64,000 nucleotides of DNA, taken from assembly GCA_025506515.1 (NCBI GenBank), contig CM046452.1:46191562-46255561 (forward strand), given 5' to 3'. This document shows, in pieces, positions 54,926 to 64,000 of the stretch. This DNA comes from Flaveria trinervia (taxonomy: Eukaryota > Streptophyta > Magnoliopsida > Asterales > Asteraceae). Numbering within the stretch: the first letter of the stretch is position 1; every line of letters starts with the position of its first letter. Under the pieces are notes generated by a model. It ran no database searches. It was not told where the DNA came from and saw nothing but the letters and a program-made list of their open reading frames with translations. Both the position numbers and the translations under genes were made by a program.

Positions 54926-55656
54926 ATAAACTTTACATCCTTTCGGGTCAACTTGGTTAGTGAAGAAGCGATCTTCGAAAAGTCTTGGATGAATCTTCTG
55001 TAGTAGCCCGCCAAACCCAAGAAACTACGAATTTCGGATGGCGTCTTCAGTGATTTCCGTTGCATAACTGCCTCCACCTTTGCCTGGTCCACCATGATTC
55101 CATCAGGATTCACCACATGACCCAAGAATTGAACTTCGCGCAACTAGAACGCGCACTTTGAGAATTTGGCATACAACTTCTCCCTTCTTAATGTTTCCAA
55201 CACCTCCCGAATGTGACCGGCATGCTCTTCTTCGCTCTTTGAGTAGATCAGGATATCATCAATGAACACAATCACTGATCTATCCAACATCGGTCGGCAC
55301 ACTCGATTCATCAAATCCATAAAGGCAGCTGGCGCGTTAGTTAGACCAAAAGACATAACGAGGAACTTGTAGTGTCCATAACGCGTACGGAAAGCTGTCT
55401 TGGGAATGTTTTGTTCCTTCACCTTCAATTGATGGTAGCCAAATCTTAGATCTATCCTCGAGAACCAACTCGCACCTTGGAGCTGGTTGAACAAGTTATC
55501 AATCCTTGGTAACGGGTACCGACTCTTCATCGTCAACTTGTTCAGCTCTCGATAGTCAATGCACATTCGCATACTTTCGTCCTTTTTCTTTACAAACAAT
55601 ACCGGAGCACCCCATAGAGAGATACTCAGTCGAATGAATCCCGTATCCATTAACTC
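54877..55656 (-). pseudogene. pol: Reverse transcriptase, element E
   Basis: Two open pieces in one frame, 55650-55144 and 55143-54877, separated by a single TAG after FSKCAF. Motifs: WGAPVLFVKKKDESMRMCID, YRELNKLTMKSRYPLPRIDN, FSRIDLRFGYHQLKVKEQNI, FRTRYGHYKFLVMSFGLTNA, PAAFMDLMNRVCRPM and the catalytic FIDDILIYSKSEEEH. The thumb region LGHVVNPDGIMVDQAKVEAV, FLGLAGYYRRFIQDFSKIAS follows. A frameshift near 54925 leads into RNase H. These are textbook gypsy RT blocks, so the assignment is firm. Confidence 0.92.
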
Positions 55657-56274
55657 CTACAATTGGCTCATGAGTTCCTTCATCTCATTCGGACCTAATC
55701 GATATGATGCTTTGGCAATGGGTTGAGCACCGGGAATCAAATCAATTTGGAACTCAATATCCCGATCCGGTGGCACGCCGGGTAAGTCTTCCGGGAATAC
55801 GTCCGGAAAGTCGCGCACCACTGGTACCTCAGATAACTGTGGTACCGACACATCCACATCTTTTACGTATGCCAAGTAGGCACTACATCCACGTTTCATG
55901 CACTTCCCCGCCACCACCATCGAAATCACCTTTGGTATCGTAGTAACATGATCTCCATAAATCATAACCAAACTCCCATCGGGCGCAACTAATCAAATCA
56001 TCTTCTTGTGACATACGATGTTTGCTTCATAGGTTGCTAACCAGTCCATCCCTAGTCCTACATCAAATCCACCTAGGGGCATCACGTGTAACCTAGCAGC
56101 AAACCTATGATCTTCTAGTTCTATAGCACAGTCCTCTAACACATCAGTAATTCTAGTGGACTTACCAATAGCGGTTTATACATCGAATGGTTCACTGACA
56201 TTTCTACTACTAATAGGAAACTTAGCACAGAAAGTAGTGGAACTCCTACTAGCACCGGAATCAAAAAATACATA
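55657..56274 (-). pseudogene. pol: Protease region, element E, broken by element F
   Basis: The aspartic protease active site D-S-G-A is at 56262-56251 (FFDSGASRS), only four codons from the insertion edge at 56274. TTFCAKFPIS, TAIGKSTRITDVLEDCAIEL, HRFAARLHVMPLGGFDVGLG and MDWLATYEANIVCHKK follow. The linker to RT (VPVVRDFPDVFPEDLPGVPP, DREIEF-type text) is open at 55971-55657. Stops occur near 56178 (after EPFDV), about 56008 and at 55657. Its N-terminal side must continue to the right of element F, outside the window. Confidence 0.87.
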
Positions 56275-56843
56275 TGATGGGATTTAACAAGATTACAACC
56301 ATCATAATAATAAATAGATTACAACTAATCTACTTTATTATTACAAACCAAAAACCAAAACCAAAAACCAAAGTCTTCTTGAACTCCTTTTACAAAATAT
56401 ATCCTAATACATTTTTTTACTAGTAAAAGAGATACAACTAATCTACTTTATTATTACAAACCATCATAATTAAATAGATTACAAACCCAAATAAATAATC
56501 ATACAAATCACAACATAAAACACATCCATATGCAAGGTATTGGCTAGGTTATGAACATCTATATACACATCCAAATATGCACATAACAATCGATTTTGGC
56601 AGCCCCTTTTCAACCAATATTCTTGGCCAACATAAACCAAGAACAATGGGTTTGGTTCAAACAAACAAACAACCATTTCCAATTTTAAAGATCCTAATCA
56701 AGCATATAAAATAGCATCTTTAAAACCTGAAAAGGGGACCAATCCAGCCCACAAAACTCTCGGCCATATGGTGTTAACACCACAAAACCGTGAACAAGAG
56801 TGTCATATTATGTATGCATTCGTATAGTGGCTCTTGATGCCAT
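56275..56843 (-). mobile_element. Tandem remnant next to element F: primer site, leader and 21-bp LTR tip
   Basis: Right after F's 3' LTR (on the - strand) comes a second primer-type site (GGCTCTTGATGCCA on +, 56829-56842) and about 490 bp nearly identical to F's leader at 63480-63967. The match ends near 56351. A 21-bp copy of the LTR tip (TGATGGGATTTAACAAGATT on +) lies at 56275-56295 against element E. This is a second, almost fully deleted copy sharing the LTR. Confidence 0.8.
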
Positions 56844-57766
56844 TGATGGGATTTAACAAGATTATCAAAGTCCATATAAGCCAATATATATGAAAAACGC
56901 AGAGGATTAAGAGTTTAAAATCTTGTTAATATGTAGATTATCAACCCATTTGAAAAGCTAAACCCAAACCATGGATCCATATACGAAATGCATACAATAA
57001 AGATAAACATAGGATGTTTAGAAGACAACCTTTCAAGCTTCAAGAAAACGAGTTTGGGGAGATGTTAGAGATGATCTTTGTGGCTGAATCTTCAAGCAAG
57101 AAGACCTCAAGAGATGATACCCACAAGCTCCTTCAAACACCCAGTTGCTAGGTTCCGAAACACCAACTTGAAAGCCCTCTCTACAACCGTTTTTCCCAGC
57201 CAAGAACACTTGATTCCAAGCTGAAAATCAGCCTTGTTTCAGCTCCAAAAACCCGTTTTTGAGAGAGAGTAGAGAGGATTTTTTGCTCTTGTGTGTGAGA
57301 GAGAAAGTGTGTTAGAGATGGAAGAGTGTTCTAGTGATCAAATGGCTTGCATGTTACAAGAAACAAAAGGGATTCCCAAGGCCAAGGGGCGGCCGAAATT
57401 GGGACCCTTTTTGTTTCCCTCCCATTTTAATTAATTTTGTAAAAACACTCTTGTTTTATAAAATTAAAACCAATTTTAATTTTATAAAATATAACACACT
57501 TTTGTTTTATATTACTTAACCAATTTAAATAATAAAACAACTAACATCTCATGAACAAATTATCCATATAATATTGTTCATTTACAAAAGCAATGATTTA
57601 GAAAACCCGGTTTCTAAATTGGTGCTAATATTTATTTGTGTGATCTTATCAGCGAATAAATATTTATCGGTGTTTGTTTGACTTGTTATTGGGTATGACC
57701 CGACTTGGATCATATCACACTAGCCACATGAATTTAATATGTATCTTGGGCAGATGTATTCCTTCA
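56844..57766 (-). repeat. 3' LTR of element F, 923 bp
   Basis: On the - strand it starts TGAAGGAATACATC at 57766 and ends TTAAATCCCATCA at 56844. The solo LTR at 17536-18544 is a diverged relative with the same layout. Confidence 0.88.
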
Positions 57767-57782
57767 ATCTCCCACTTGCACA
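57767..57782 (-). promoter_or_regulatory. Polypurine tract, element F
   Basis: On the - strand GTGCAAGTGGGAGAT leads into the LTR start TGAAGG, the usual copia arrangement. Confidence 0.75.
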
Positions 57783-58539
57783 AGATTCATAGAAAATTGA
57801 TGTAAGTAGCAAATAACGCCTAGCAACGGTTTGCTACCCCTAATGTATGATTTAACTGCCATTCAATAACATCATCTCCTTCAAGTACCATACTTGAAAT
57901 GTTTTAGGTGAATCAATCATCCATCCTTGTTACAGATGTCATGTTAAATCCAGAGACACAGAATTGTCATTCTCCGATGATTTAACTTTAACAGGCCTTA
58001 GTCATCTAACTCTCAACGAATAAGAGGAACAAATTCCATCTTGACTACATATGTCTCTCACAATCGCCTTGTATCATACCTGAACCTAGCCTTATGTACT
58101 GTTAATTTTACATAACAACAAGAACTACAAAATATAATACTTGGTGAAAATCAAGACCCTATATGTATCTCAGGTCTAAGGATAAAATGATATTCGCCTT
58201 TACTCAATGTCTCTTATGACTAATCACTAAGATTCCATGCAGAGACAATTGAGAGCGGGTCAGTCCAATATCTATATCCCATAGATATCAATGAACTTTG
58301 GTAGCAACAACTTGCTTTATATTCATACTTATGAATATCAACCAATCCAAGTTCATTATAGTCTTACATTCATAGTTGTTCCCACAAGTATGATCGACCA
58401 CGGACGTTTAGAATAACTTGCTTATTCACGGATTTAACATGCTAAAAGAATGAAAAATGAAATTTATAAACATATATTAAGTTAAATAACATAAGTTCCA
58501 ATATCCAAATACAAAATTTGATCAAGTCCAATCACTAGA
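57783..58539 (-). other. 3' untranslated stretch of element F
   Basis: About 760 bp between pol end and polypurine tract. No domain or repeat recognised. Confidence 0.6.
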
Positions 58540-59071
58540 ATATCGAAGTCCTAAGGCACAAGTATGACTTTCATGTTTTGACCTATCTAGGAGCTTCATG
58601 AGTGGATCCGCAATGTTTTGATCGTGTGAACTTTGCGAATACATATCTTTCCCTTTTCAACTTCATCCCTTATGTAGTTGAATCTCCGTTCAATGTGCCG
58701 AGTCTTTTGATGAGCACGAGGTTCTTTGATTTGAGCAATCGCCCCTCGTTGTCACAAAAGATCTCTAGGGGGTCTTGAATGGTAGCAACAACCCCTAGAT
58801 CAGCAATGAATTTCCTAAGCCACGCAGCTTCTTGAGCTGCCAATGAAGCGGCGATGTATTCTGATTCTGTTGTAGACAGTGCCACCACATCTTGCTTTGA
58901 GCTCTTCCAAGAGACTGCTCCTCCATTCATAATGAAGACATATCCCGACTGTGATCGAGAATCATCTCGATCAGTTTGGAAACTCGCATCCGTGTAACCC
59001 TTTACAACGAGCTCCTCCTCACCAGATCCATATATTAAGAACATATCCTTAGTATTCCTAAGATATTTCAA
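58540..59071 (-). pseudogene. pol: RNase H and pol C-terminus of element F
   Basis: MKYLRNTKDMFLIYGSGEEE and LVVKGYTDASFQTDRDDSRS carry the first catalytic D; GYVFIMNGGAVSWKSSKQDV, LSTTESEYIAASLAAQEAAW the E; and EIFCDNEG the next D. A one-base shift near 58755 throws off the rest, which in the next frame reads QIKEPRAHQKTRHIERRFNY and IRDEVEKG, the normal copia ending. Weak traces continue to about 58540. The sequence type (QTDRDDSRSQSGYVF) is common in plant copia elements outside the Sirevirus branch. Confidence 0.87.
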
Positions 59072-59767
59072 ATACTCTTAACAGCCATCCAATGACTGTT
59101 ACCAGGGTTCTGCTGATATCTACTTGTCATGCTCAGAGCACATGACACGTCCGGCCTAGTACATATCATTGCATACATGATGGATCCTATAGCAGATGCA
59201 TATGGGACTCCATTCATTCTTTCTTGTTCATCCTTTGAACTAGGACATTGAGATGAGCTCAATATAGTCCCTTTTTGAATAGGTACCAAACCTTTCTTAG
59301 AATTCTCCATCTTGAACCTTTCAAGATCTTTTCAATGTATGCACTTTGGTTTAAACCTATCAACCGCCTTGATCTATCTCTATAGATTTTTATTCCCAAA
59401 ATATAGGTGGCTTCACCAAGATCTTTAATGGAAAAGCAGCTTCCAAGCCAGGTTTTTACACCTTCCAAGGTTGGAATGTCATTTCCAAATAGCAGAATGT
59501 CATCGACATATAATACCAGGAAAGTAATAATGCTCCCACTAGCTTTCTTATACACACAAGCTTCATCAGCGTTTTGATGAAGCCAAATTTCTTTACTTCA
59601 TCATCAAAACGGTGATTCCAACTTCTTGACGCTTGTTTCAATCCATAGATTGATTTCTTTAACTTGCATACCTTGTTAGGATGTTTTGGATCGACAAAAC
59701 CTTCAGGTTGTTTCATATGGACATCTTCCTCAAGATATCCATTAAGGAAAGCGGTTTTGACATCCAT
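59072..59767 (-). pseudogene. pol: Reverse transcriptase of element F
   Basis: MDVKTAFLNGYLEEDVHMKQ, PEGFVDPKHPNKVCKLKKSI and YGLKQASRSWNHRFDDEVKK begin the palm; after a shift near 59585, LVLYVDDILLFGNDIPTLEG gives the catalytic YVDD (about 59500). FSIKDLGEATYILGIKIYRD and LNQSAYIEKIL follow; another shift near 59320 leads to KKGLVPIQKGTILSSSQCPS and ASAIGSIMYAMICTRPDVSC. A stop and shift separate it from RNase H near 59075. Motifs are clear, so the call is secure; the upstream fingers region is more decayed. Confidence 0.88.
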
Positions 59768-60560
59768 TTGCCAAATCTCATAGTCATATATGCTGCTATG
59801 GCAACAATATCCTAATAGACTTTAGCATTGCCACAGGCGAGAAAGTTTCATCATAAACCCTTGAGTTTGAGTAAAACCTTTCGCTACAAGTCTAGCTTAT
59901 AAGTATCCAAGTTTCCATGCATATCGGTTTTCTTCTTGAAAACCCACTTACTCCCAACTATCTTGGACTTAGAGGTGGTGTAACCAATTCCCAAACTTGG
60001 TTATCATACATGGATTGCATCTCGACGTTCATGGCTTCTTGCCATTTGTCAAAATCAGGTTTTGACATTGCATCATGGTATGGGTTGGTTCATCCGAATC
60101 TACCACATAGCATCCATCCATGAAAAATCCATATCTCTCAGGAGGAATACTAGTTCTACCAGATCTGCGAACTTTTGTGTATTTTGATCATCCATATGAT
60201 CATTCTCAACATCCTCATGTTGATTGCTAGTTTCAACCAATTGTGTATCGTCTTGTGAATCTTGAATCTCTTCAAGTTCCACTGTTCTTCCACTAGTTTC
60301 TTCCGAAAGAAACTTAGTTTCTAAGAACTCTGCCTTTCGAGCAATAAATACTTTCTGCTCTGATGGATCATAGAAATAGTATCCATACAATTTCTAGGGT
60401 ATCCAATGAAGATACACTTTGTGGATCGGGCTTCTAGTTTGTTTTGAGCGTATTGCTTAGGATAAGCCTCACACCCCCAAACTTTTAAATATGATAATGA
60501 TGGAACCCTTCCATGCCATACTTCAAAGGTGTCCTTTCCACTTTCTTGGTTGGGGCCATA
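59768..60560 (-). pseudogene. Integrase end and linker to RT, element F
   Basis: Contains MYGYYFYDPSEQKVFIARKA, EFLETKFLSEETSGRTVELE and an acidic tail (IQDSQDDTQLVETSNQHEDV, 60100-60390), the usual copia stretch between integrase core and RT. Before it, on the - strand, LKVWGCEAYPKQYAQN-type text near 60430-60480 is readable. The RT fingers region (59780-60090) is full of stops. No catalytic residues here. Confidence 0.65.
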
Positions 60561-61080
60561 TTTAAAATACGGGCCGCGAAGAGCAGTGCGAACCCCAAAA
60601 TGATAGAGGTAGTGAACTTCTAGCCATCATAGATCGAACCATATCCAATAGAGTTCGATTCCTCCTTTCAGACACACCATTATGTTGTGGTGTTCCAGGT
60701 GGAGTAAGTTGTGAGACAATCCCACAACTTCTAAGATACTCTTGAAATTCACTATTCAGGTATTCACCTCCCTTATCTGTACGAAGAATCTTGACCCTTT
60801 TGTTGAGTTGATTTTCAACTTCATTCTTGAAGATTTGGAACATTTCAAAAGATTCATGTTTGTGTGTCTTAACAAGTACACATACCCATAACGACTATAG
60901 TCATCGGTAAAAGTAATGAAGTATTTTTCACCATTCCTAGTTGTTGGTTTAAAAGGTCCACATACATCCGAATGTATAATCCCTAATAAATCCTTTGCCC
61001 TTTCATTAGTCCCACTAAAAGGGACCTTTGTCATTTTACCTTGCAAACAAGACTCGCATATATCAAATGAAACATTTCAT
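60561..61080 (-). pseudogene. pol: Integrase core, element F
   Basis: CLQGKMTKVPFSG-type start, then RAKDLLGIIHSDVCGPFKPT with the first catalytic D, KYFITFTDDYSRYGYVYLLR, a one-base shift near 60850, KNEVENQLNKRVKILRTDKG with the second D, and TPQHNGVSERRNRTLLDMVR with the E. SMMARSSLPLSFWG ends the well-kept part near 60590. Only one or two lesions interrupt the core, fewer than in A or B. It would integrate cDNA. Confidence 0.9.
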
Positions 61081-61520
61081 TAGTTTTTAAAAGACCATCC
61101 TTTTGGAGTTTTGCATACGATTCTTGTTTATATGACCAAGGCCAATGCCAAAGATAGGAATCATTTAAATCTATTTGAGCCTTTTGGTGGTTGCTTGGTA
61201 CATTGAGCTATCATATGTTGTGTTATTATGAACCAATTCATAAATACCATTACAAGGTATAGCCTTAAAACAAAACACATGATTTAAAGAAACATGAATA
61301 TCATTGTCAACGAACTTGAAATCATAATCATGTCTTAAACAGGAAACGGAAAATGTTCCTAGTTAAACTAGGAGCATACAAAACATTTTTTAAAATAACT
61401 TCCAAACCACTTGGAAGCTTCAAAATGTAGTCTCCTTGGGCTTCCACATGAACCTTTGCACCATTGCCCATGAAGAGACTTATTTCCCCTTTTGGCATAA
61501 TGTTCCATTCTTTTGAACCC
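61081..61520 (-). pseudogene. Protease-side and pre-integrase remnant, element F
   Basis: MGNGAKVHVEAQGDYILKLP, SGLEVILKNVLYAPSLTRNI (about 61470-61350) is the usual stretch downstream of the copia protease active site. The active-site D-(S/T)-G block that should lie between the knuckle region and this part is not found: only about 50 bp separate them. The pre-integrase zinc domain is not clearly readable in 61090-61340, which is rich in stops. The element thus lacks an essential protease motif. Confidence 0.65.
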
Positions 61521-61940
61521 CTAAAGTTTGCCCCGCGTCCCTCTCTTCGATCTCAACGCTTTGAGATAGACCGGACAATTGCGTTTCCAATGGCCTACTT
61601 CACCACACTCAAAACACGGGTCATCATGAGCAACCTTTTGCTTCTTTTCTTTCGGTTTGGGCGGTTCCATTTTTGCTTTACCCTTACCCTTCCCTTTGAC
61701 GTGCCCCTTCCCTTTGGCAACATTTGCCCTAGGGTCGTGGAGGTGCCTTTTCCTATTACCACCCATTGATCGTAAGGACTGGTAGACCTTTCTACCCATG
61801 CCTGCCTCGGCCGTTTTGAGCATTGAATGAAGCTCACCAATGCTCTTGTCCCATCCATTCATGTTATAGTTCATAACGAAGCTATCAAACTTCTTGGATA
61901 AGGAGTTGAGGATCAAATCCGTTGCCAACTCATTGGACAC
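61521..61940 (-). pseudogene. gag: Nucleocapsid part of gag with zinc knuckle, element F
   Basis: Open for 139 codons: MSNELATDLILNSLSKKFDS, FVMNYNMNGWDKSIGELHSM, LKTAEAGM, then a glycine- and lysine-rich basic part (KGKGHVKGKGKGKAKME) and a complete CX2CX4HX4C knuckle, CFECGEVGHWKRNC, near 61575-61620. It is the direct continuation of the capsid ORF to the right, shifted by one frame in a ~28-bp overlap. The basic tract and knuckle would bind RNA. Confidence 0.88.
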
Positions 61941-62410
61941 ACCCAGTTAAGCCTTTCAAGGCGATCAATGTGGCTCTTCATCTTGAGAACGTAAGATGAT
62001 ACCGACTGGGTCTCGTCCATTCGACATGCATGGAGTGCTCGAACTGTTTCGAAGCGCTCCACCCTTGATTGTTGTTGGAACATTTCCTTCAACTGGGTGA
62101 TCATGTCATAGGCATTGTGGTTCTCAAAGTCCTTTTGCAAATCAGGAATCATACTCGCTAGCATGAGACATGAGACTTGCACAGAGTCTTCGGTGTACTT
62201 GACCCAATCGGCAAAAGCCTCAACGTCATTTTCATGGGGTTGATCGGGAATGGGATCGTCTAACACATAGGACTTCTTTTCCTGTTTGAGAACAATTCTC
62301 AAATTTCGGTACCAATCCATGAAGTTCCCATGGTTTAGACGTTCCTTTTCAAGGATGGTTCTTAGTGATAGGTTATGGACGGTCGGGATTGCATTGTTGT
62401 TGTTAGCCAT
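61913..62410 (-). pseudogene. gag: gag capsid part of element F
   Basis: Starts at ATG 62410 with MANNNNAIPTVHNLSLRTIL and contains LNHGNFMDWYRNLRIVLKQE, YVLDDPIPDQP, MLASMIPDLQKDFENHNAYD and SRVERFETVRALHACRMDET, a UBN2/DUF4219-type copia Gag. It is intact for 165 codons; a single frameshift near its end separates it from the knuckle part. ATG choice follows from it being the first in frame after the leader. Together with the knuckle part the length is normal for a copia gag. Much better preserved than the gags of A and B. Confidence 0.9.
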
Positions 62411-63953
62411 CTACAATTTTACAAAATTCAATTTTAGTACTTTTATATCAATATATTTTGATTATTAATACCCTTTCGTCTCATAGACAATTAATAGTCA
62501 AAATTTAGAATCCAACGTTACATTTAAATATCGTTAGGTGACCTTTATCCCTTTATTTAAATTAACAAGGTAGTCAACGTTTGACAATTGTAACCTATTA
62601 CAATTTCTAGTGTATGGGATCGGTTAAACATCTTATGTTTGTTTGGCATGTTTATCCCATCAACACCCTTTGTACGTCATGCTTCGGTGATCCTAATGCA
62701 TGATTTCCAAATTAAGTCGTCCTACTTAGACACACGTGTGGATTTGCTAATATTAGTGGTTAGGTGACCTTTATCCCATAAATGTGGCAAACCCACCTCA
62801 AAACCATAAGTTCCCTTTAATGTGGTTAGGTGACCTTATCCCACATTAAATTCTCAAATGATTCGAGTGTTGTATAATAGGATGGTGTTTGACTTGATTA
62901 AAAGGGATTTATGTTTCACAAAATTCTAGTTTGGAAAACAATTTTCATACCTTGCATTTGTATGCATTCAAATGCATGGTAGTTTATTTGAAAACTTATT
63001 TCAAAATTCCTTTTAATAGCCCAATTAATTATGAAAACAATTTTCATTTGGTAAAACCCATTTTATTACTTATTGATTTCTAAGGAACCAATTTTATGCG
63101 AGTGTTGATTTCGAGTTGTTAACTATCCAATTCCATAATAAGATAAGATGAACGTAAATCAACCATACATGCATAATAAAACACCACAAGTTCATAACCA
63201 TAGCCAAGGATTTGGCAACACTTGTTGGCCAAAACAAGTGTGCCAAGGGGTCAATTATAAAGCATAAACATGACACAAGGCATTGAGATGGTGTGCCCCT
63301 TGATCCCGCATCCTAATGCATCAAGTGTCCATTTTGTGTTGTCACCATTTTGCTTTATTTGGGCTTTCTCTTGGGCTCAACTTCAGCTCCTAGCTTCCTT
63401 GGGCCTTCATGCTTTGGGCTTTGTTATTGGGCTTAAAACCAATCTTGGGCTATGAGGCCCATTTGGGCCTAAAATGGCCCAAACCAAAACCAAAGTCTTC
63501 TTGAACTCCTTTTACAAAATATATCCTAATACATTTTTTTACTAGTAAAAGAGATACAACTAATCTACTTTATTATTACAAACCATCATAATAAAATAGA
63601 TTACAAACCCAAATAAATAATCATACAAATCACAACACAAAACACATCCATATGCAAGGTATTGGCTAGGTTATAACATCTATATACACATCCAAATATG
63701 CACATAACAATCAATTTTGGCAGCCCCTTTTCAACCATATTCTTGGCCAACATAAACCAAGAACAAATGGGTTTGGTTCAAACAAACAAACAACCATTTC
63801 CAAATTTTAAAGATCCTAATCAAGCATATAAAATAGCATCTTTAAAACCTGAAAAGGGGACCAATCCAGCCCACAAAACTCTCGGCCATATGGTGTTATA
63901 CACCACAAAACCGTGAACAAGAGTGTCATATATATGTATGCATTCGTATAAGT
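62411..63953 (-). other. Long 5' leader of element F
   Basis: About 1.5 kb without coding evidence between primer site and gag. GTTAGGTGACCTTTATCCC occurs at 62533 and 62759 and, one base shorter, at 62825. The outer 490 bp (63480-63967) recur at 56351-56843. A GGGCC/TGGGCTT-rich stretch lies at 63358-63480. Confidence 0.7.
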
Positions 63954-63967
63954 GGCTCTTGATGCCA
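63954..63967 (-). other. Primer-binding site, element F
   Basis: On the - strand TGGCATCAAGAGCC, one base after the LTR. It resembles the tRNA-Met type TGGTATCAGAGCC with one substitution and one extra A; the same sequence is at 56829-56842. Confidence 0.7.
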
Positions 63968-63968
63968 T

Positions 63969-64000
63969 TGATGGGATTTAACAAGATTATCAAAGTCCAT
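63969..64000 (-). repeat. Tip of element F 5' LTR
   Basis: The 32 bp to the window edge equal 56844-56875 exactly. The rest lies outside. Confidence 0.85.

Larger units (their letters stand above)
50859..64000 (-). mobile_element. Element E: Ty3/gypsy chromovirus-like element, split by element F
   Basis: On the - strand: protease (56274-55657), reverse transcriptase, RNase H, integrase and chromodomain-like end (to 53003), polypurine tract and 3' LTR (52963-50859). Gene order RT before integrase makes it Ty3/gypsy. Element F entered its protease at 56275; gag and the 5' LTR should lie beyond the window. Related to D by LTR ends, minisatellite words and pol end. Confidence 0.88.
56844..64000 (-). 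mobile_element. Element F: copia element (non-Sirevirus), 5' LTR outside window
   Basis: 3' LTR 56844-57766, polypurine tract, RNase H/RT (58560-59767), integrase, knuckle, gag (62410) and primer site (63954-63967), all on the - strand. Only 32 bp of the 5' LTR (63969-64000) are in view and they equal the 3' LTR tip exactly. Gag and RT differ clearly from A, B and C, and no third ORF is present. Inserted in E's protease; left flank is ACATA. Confidence 0.9.

Noticed and set aside
61464..61769. + strand reading opposite the knuckle region of element F
   Set aside because: It is antisense to a clear copia gag with a complete knuckle; no independent domain.

Overview
The window is plant nuclear DNA made almost entirely of nested LTR retrotransposons. 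No cellular protein gene, rRNA or CRISPR array could be supported. A dicot is the best reading. Several copia elements carry a long gag and a third, envelope-position ORF behind pol, the hallmark of the Sirevirus lineage, and that ORF resembles ones I know from Asteraceae genomes. The family assignment of the plant is inference.

Layout. (1) 1-7720: element A, a + strand Sirevirus-type copia element entering from the left, decayed through gag and pol, followed by an array of palindromes, a TATA box and an env-like ORF. (2) 7720-9029: a truncated - strand copia relative (LTR plus gag piece). (3) 9030-10226: old non-coding DNA. (4) 10227-45199: element B, a Sirevirus-type copia element with ~0.93 kb LTRs and perfect ATACA target duplications, expanded to 35 kb by three later insertions: a solo LTR (17536-18544, CTTAG duplications) in its reverse transcriptase, a whole Sirevirus-type element C (24246-35242, AATAA duplications) in its env-like ORF, and a Ty3/gypsy element D (36368-44599, GAACT/AAACT) in its 3' LTR. 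(5) 45205-46003: old DNA. (6) 46004-48553: a 2.55 kb solo LTR with perfect GATGT duplications and a tRNA-like segment with A and B boxes. (7) 48554-50858: old DNA with one copia gag fragment. (8) 50859 to beyond 64000: element E, a - strand Ty3/gypsy chromovirus-like element whose protease is split by element F, a - strand copia element with a tandem LTR-leader remnant on its left.

How the parts fit. Each element has or had the usual cycle: LTR promoter, tRNA-Met-type primer site, Gag with zinc knuckles, protease, integrase, reverse transcriptase and RNase H, and a polypurine tract. All are now broken by stops, frameshifts, deletions or insertions. D lacks protease C-terminus through integrase core, so it could only have moved with help, if at all.

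The most interesting pattern is shared by A, B and C. Each has, between pol and the env-like ORF, inverted-repeat motifs followed by a TATA box, like a second promoter. In B and C the same element-specific inverted-repeat word also occurs in the LTR and within coding segments (CATC-N4-GATG in B, CTTC-S-GAAG in C; A uses CTTCAGT...ACTGATG). LTR palindromes are, as I recall, known for Sireviruses; their matched use in front of the third ORF and in coding DNA is the part worth testing.
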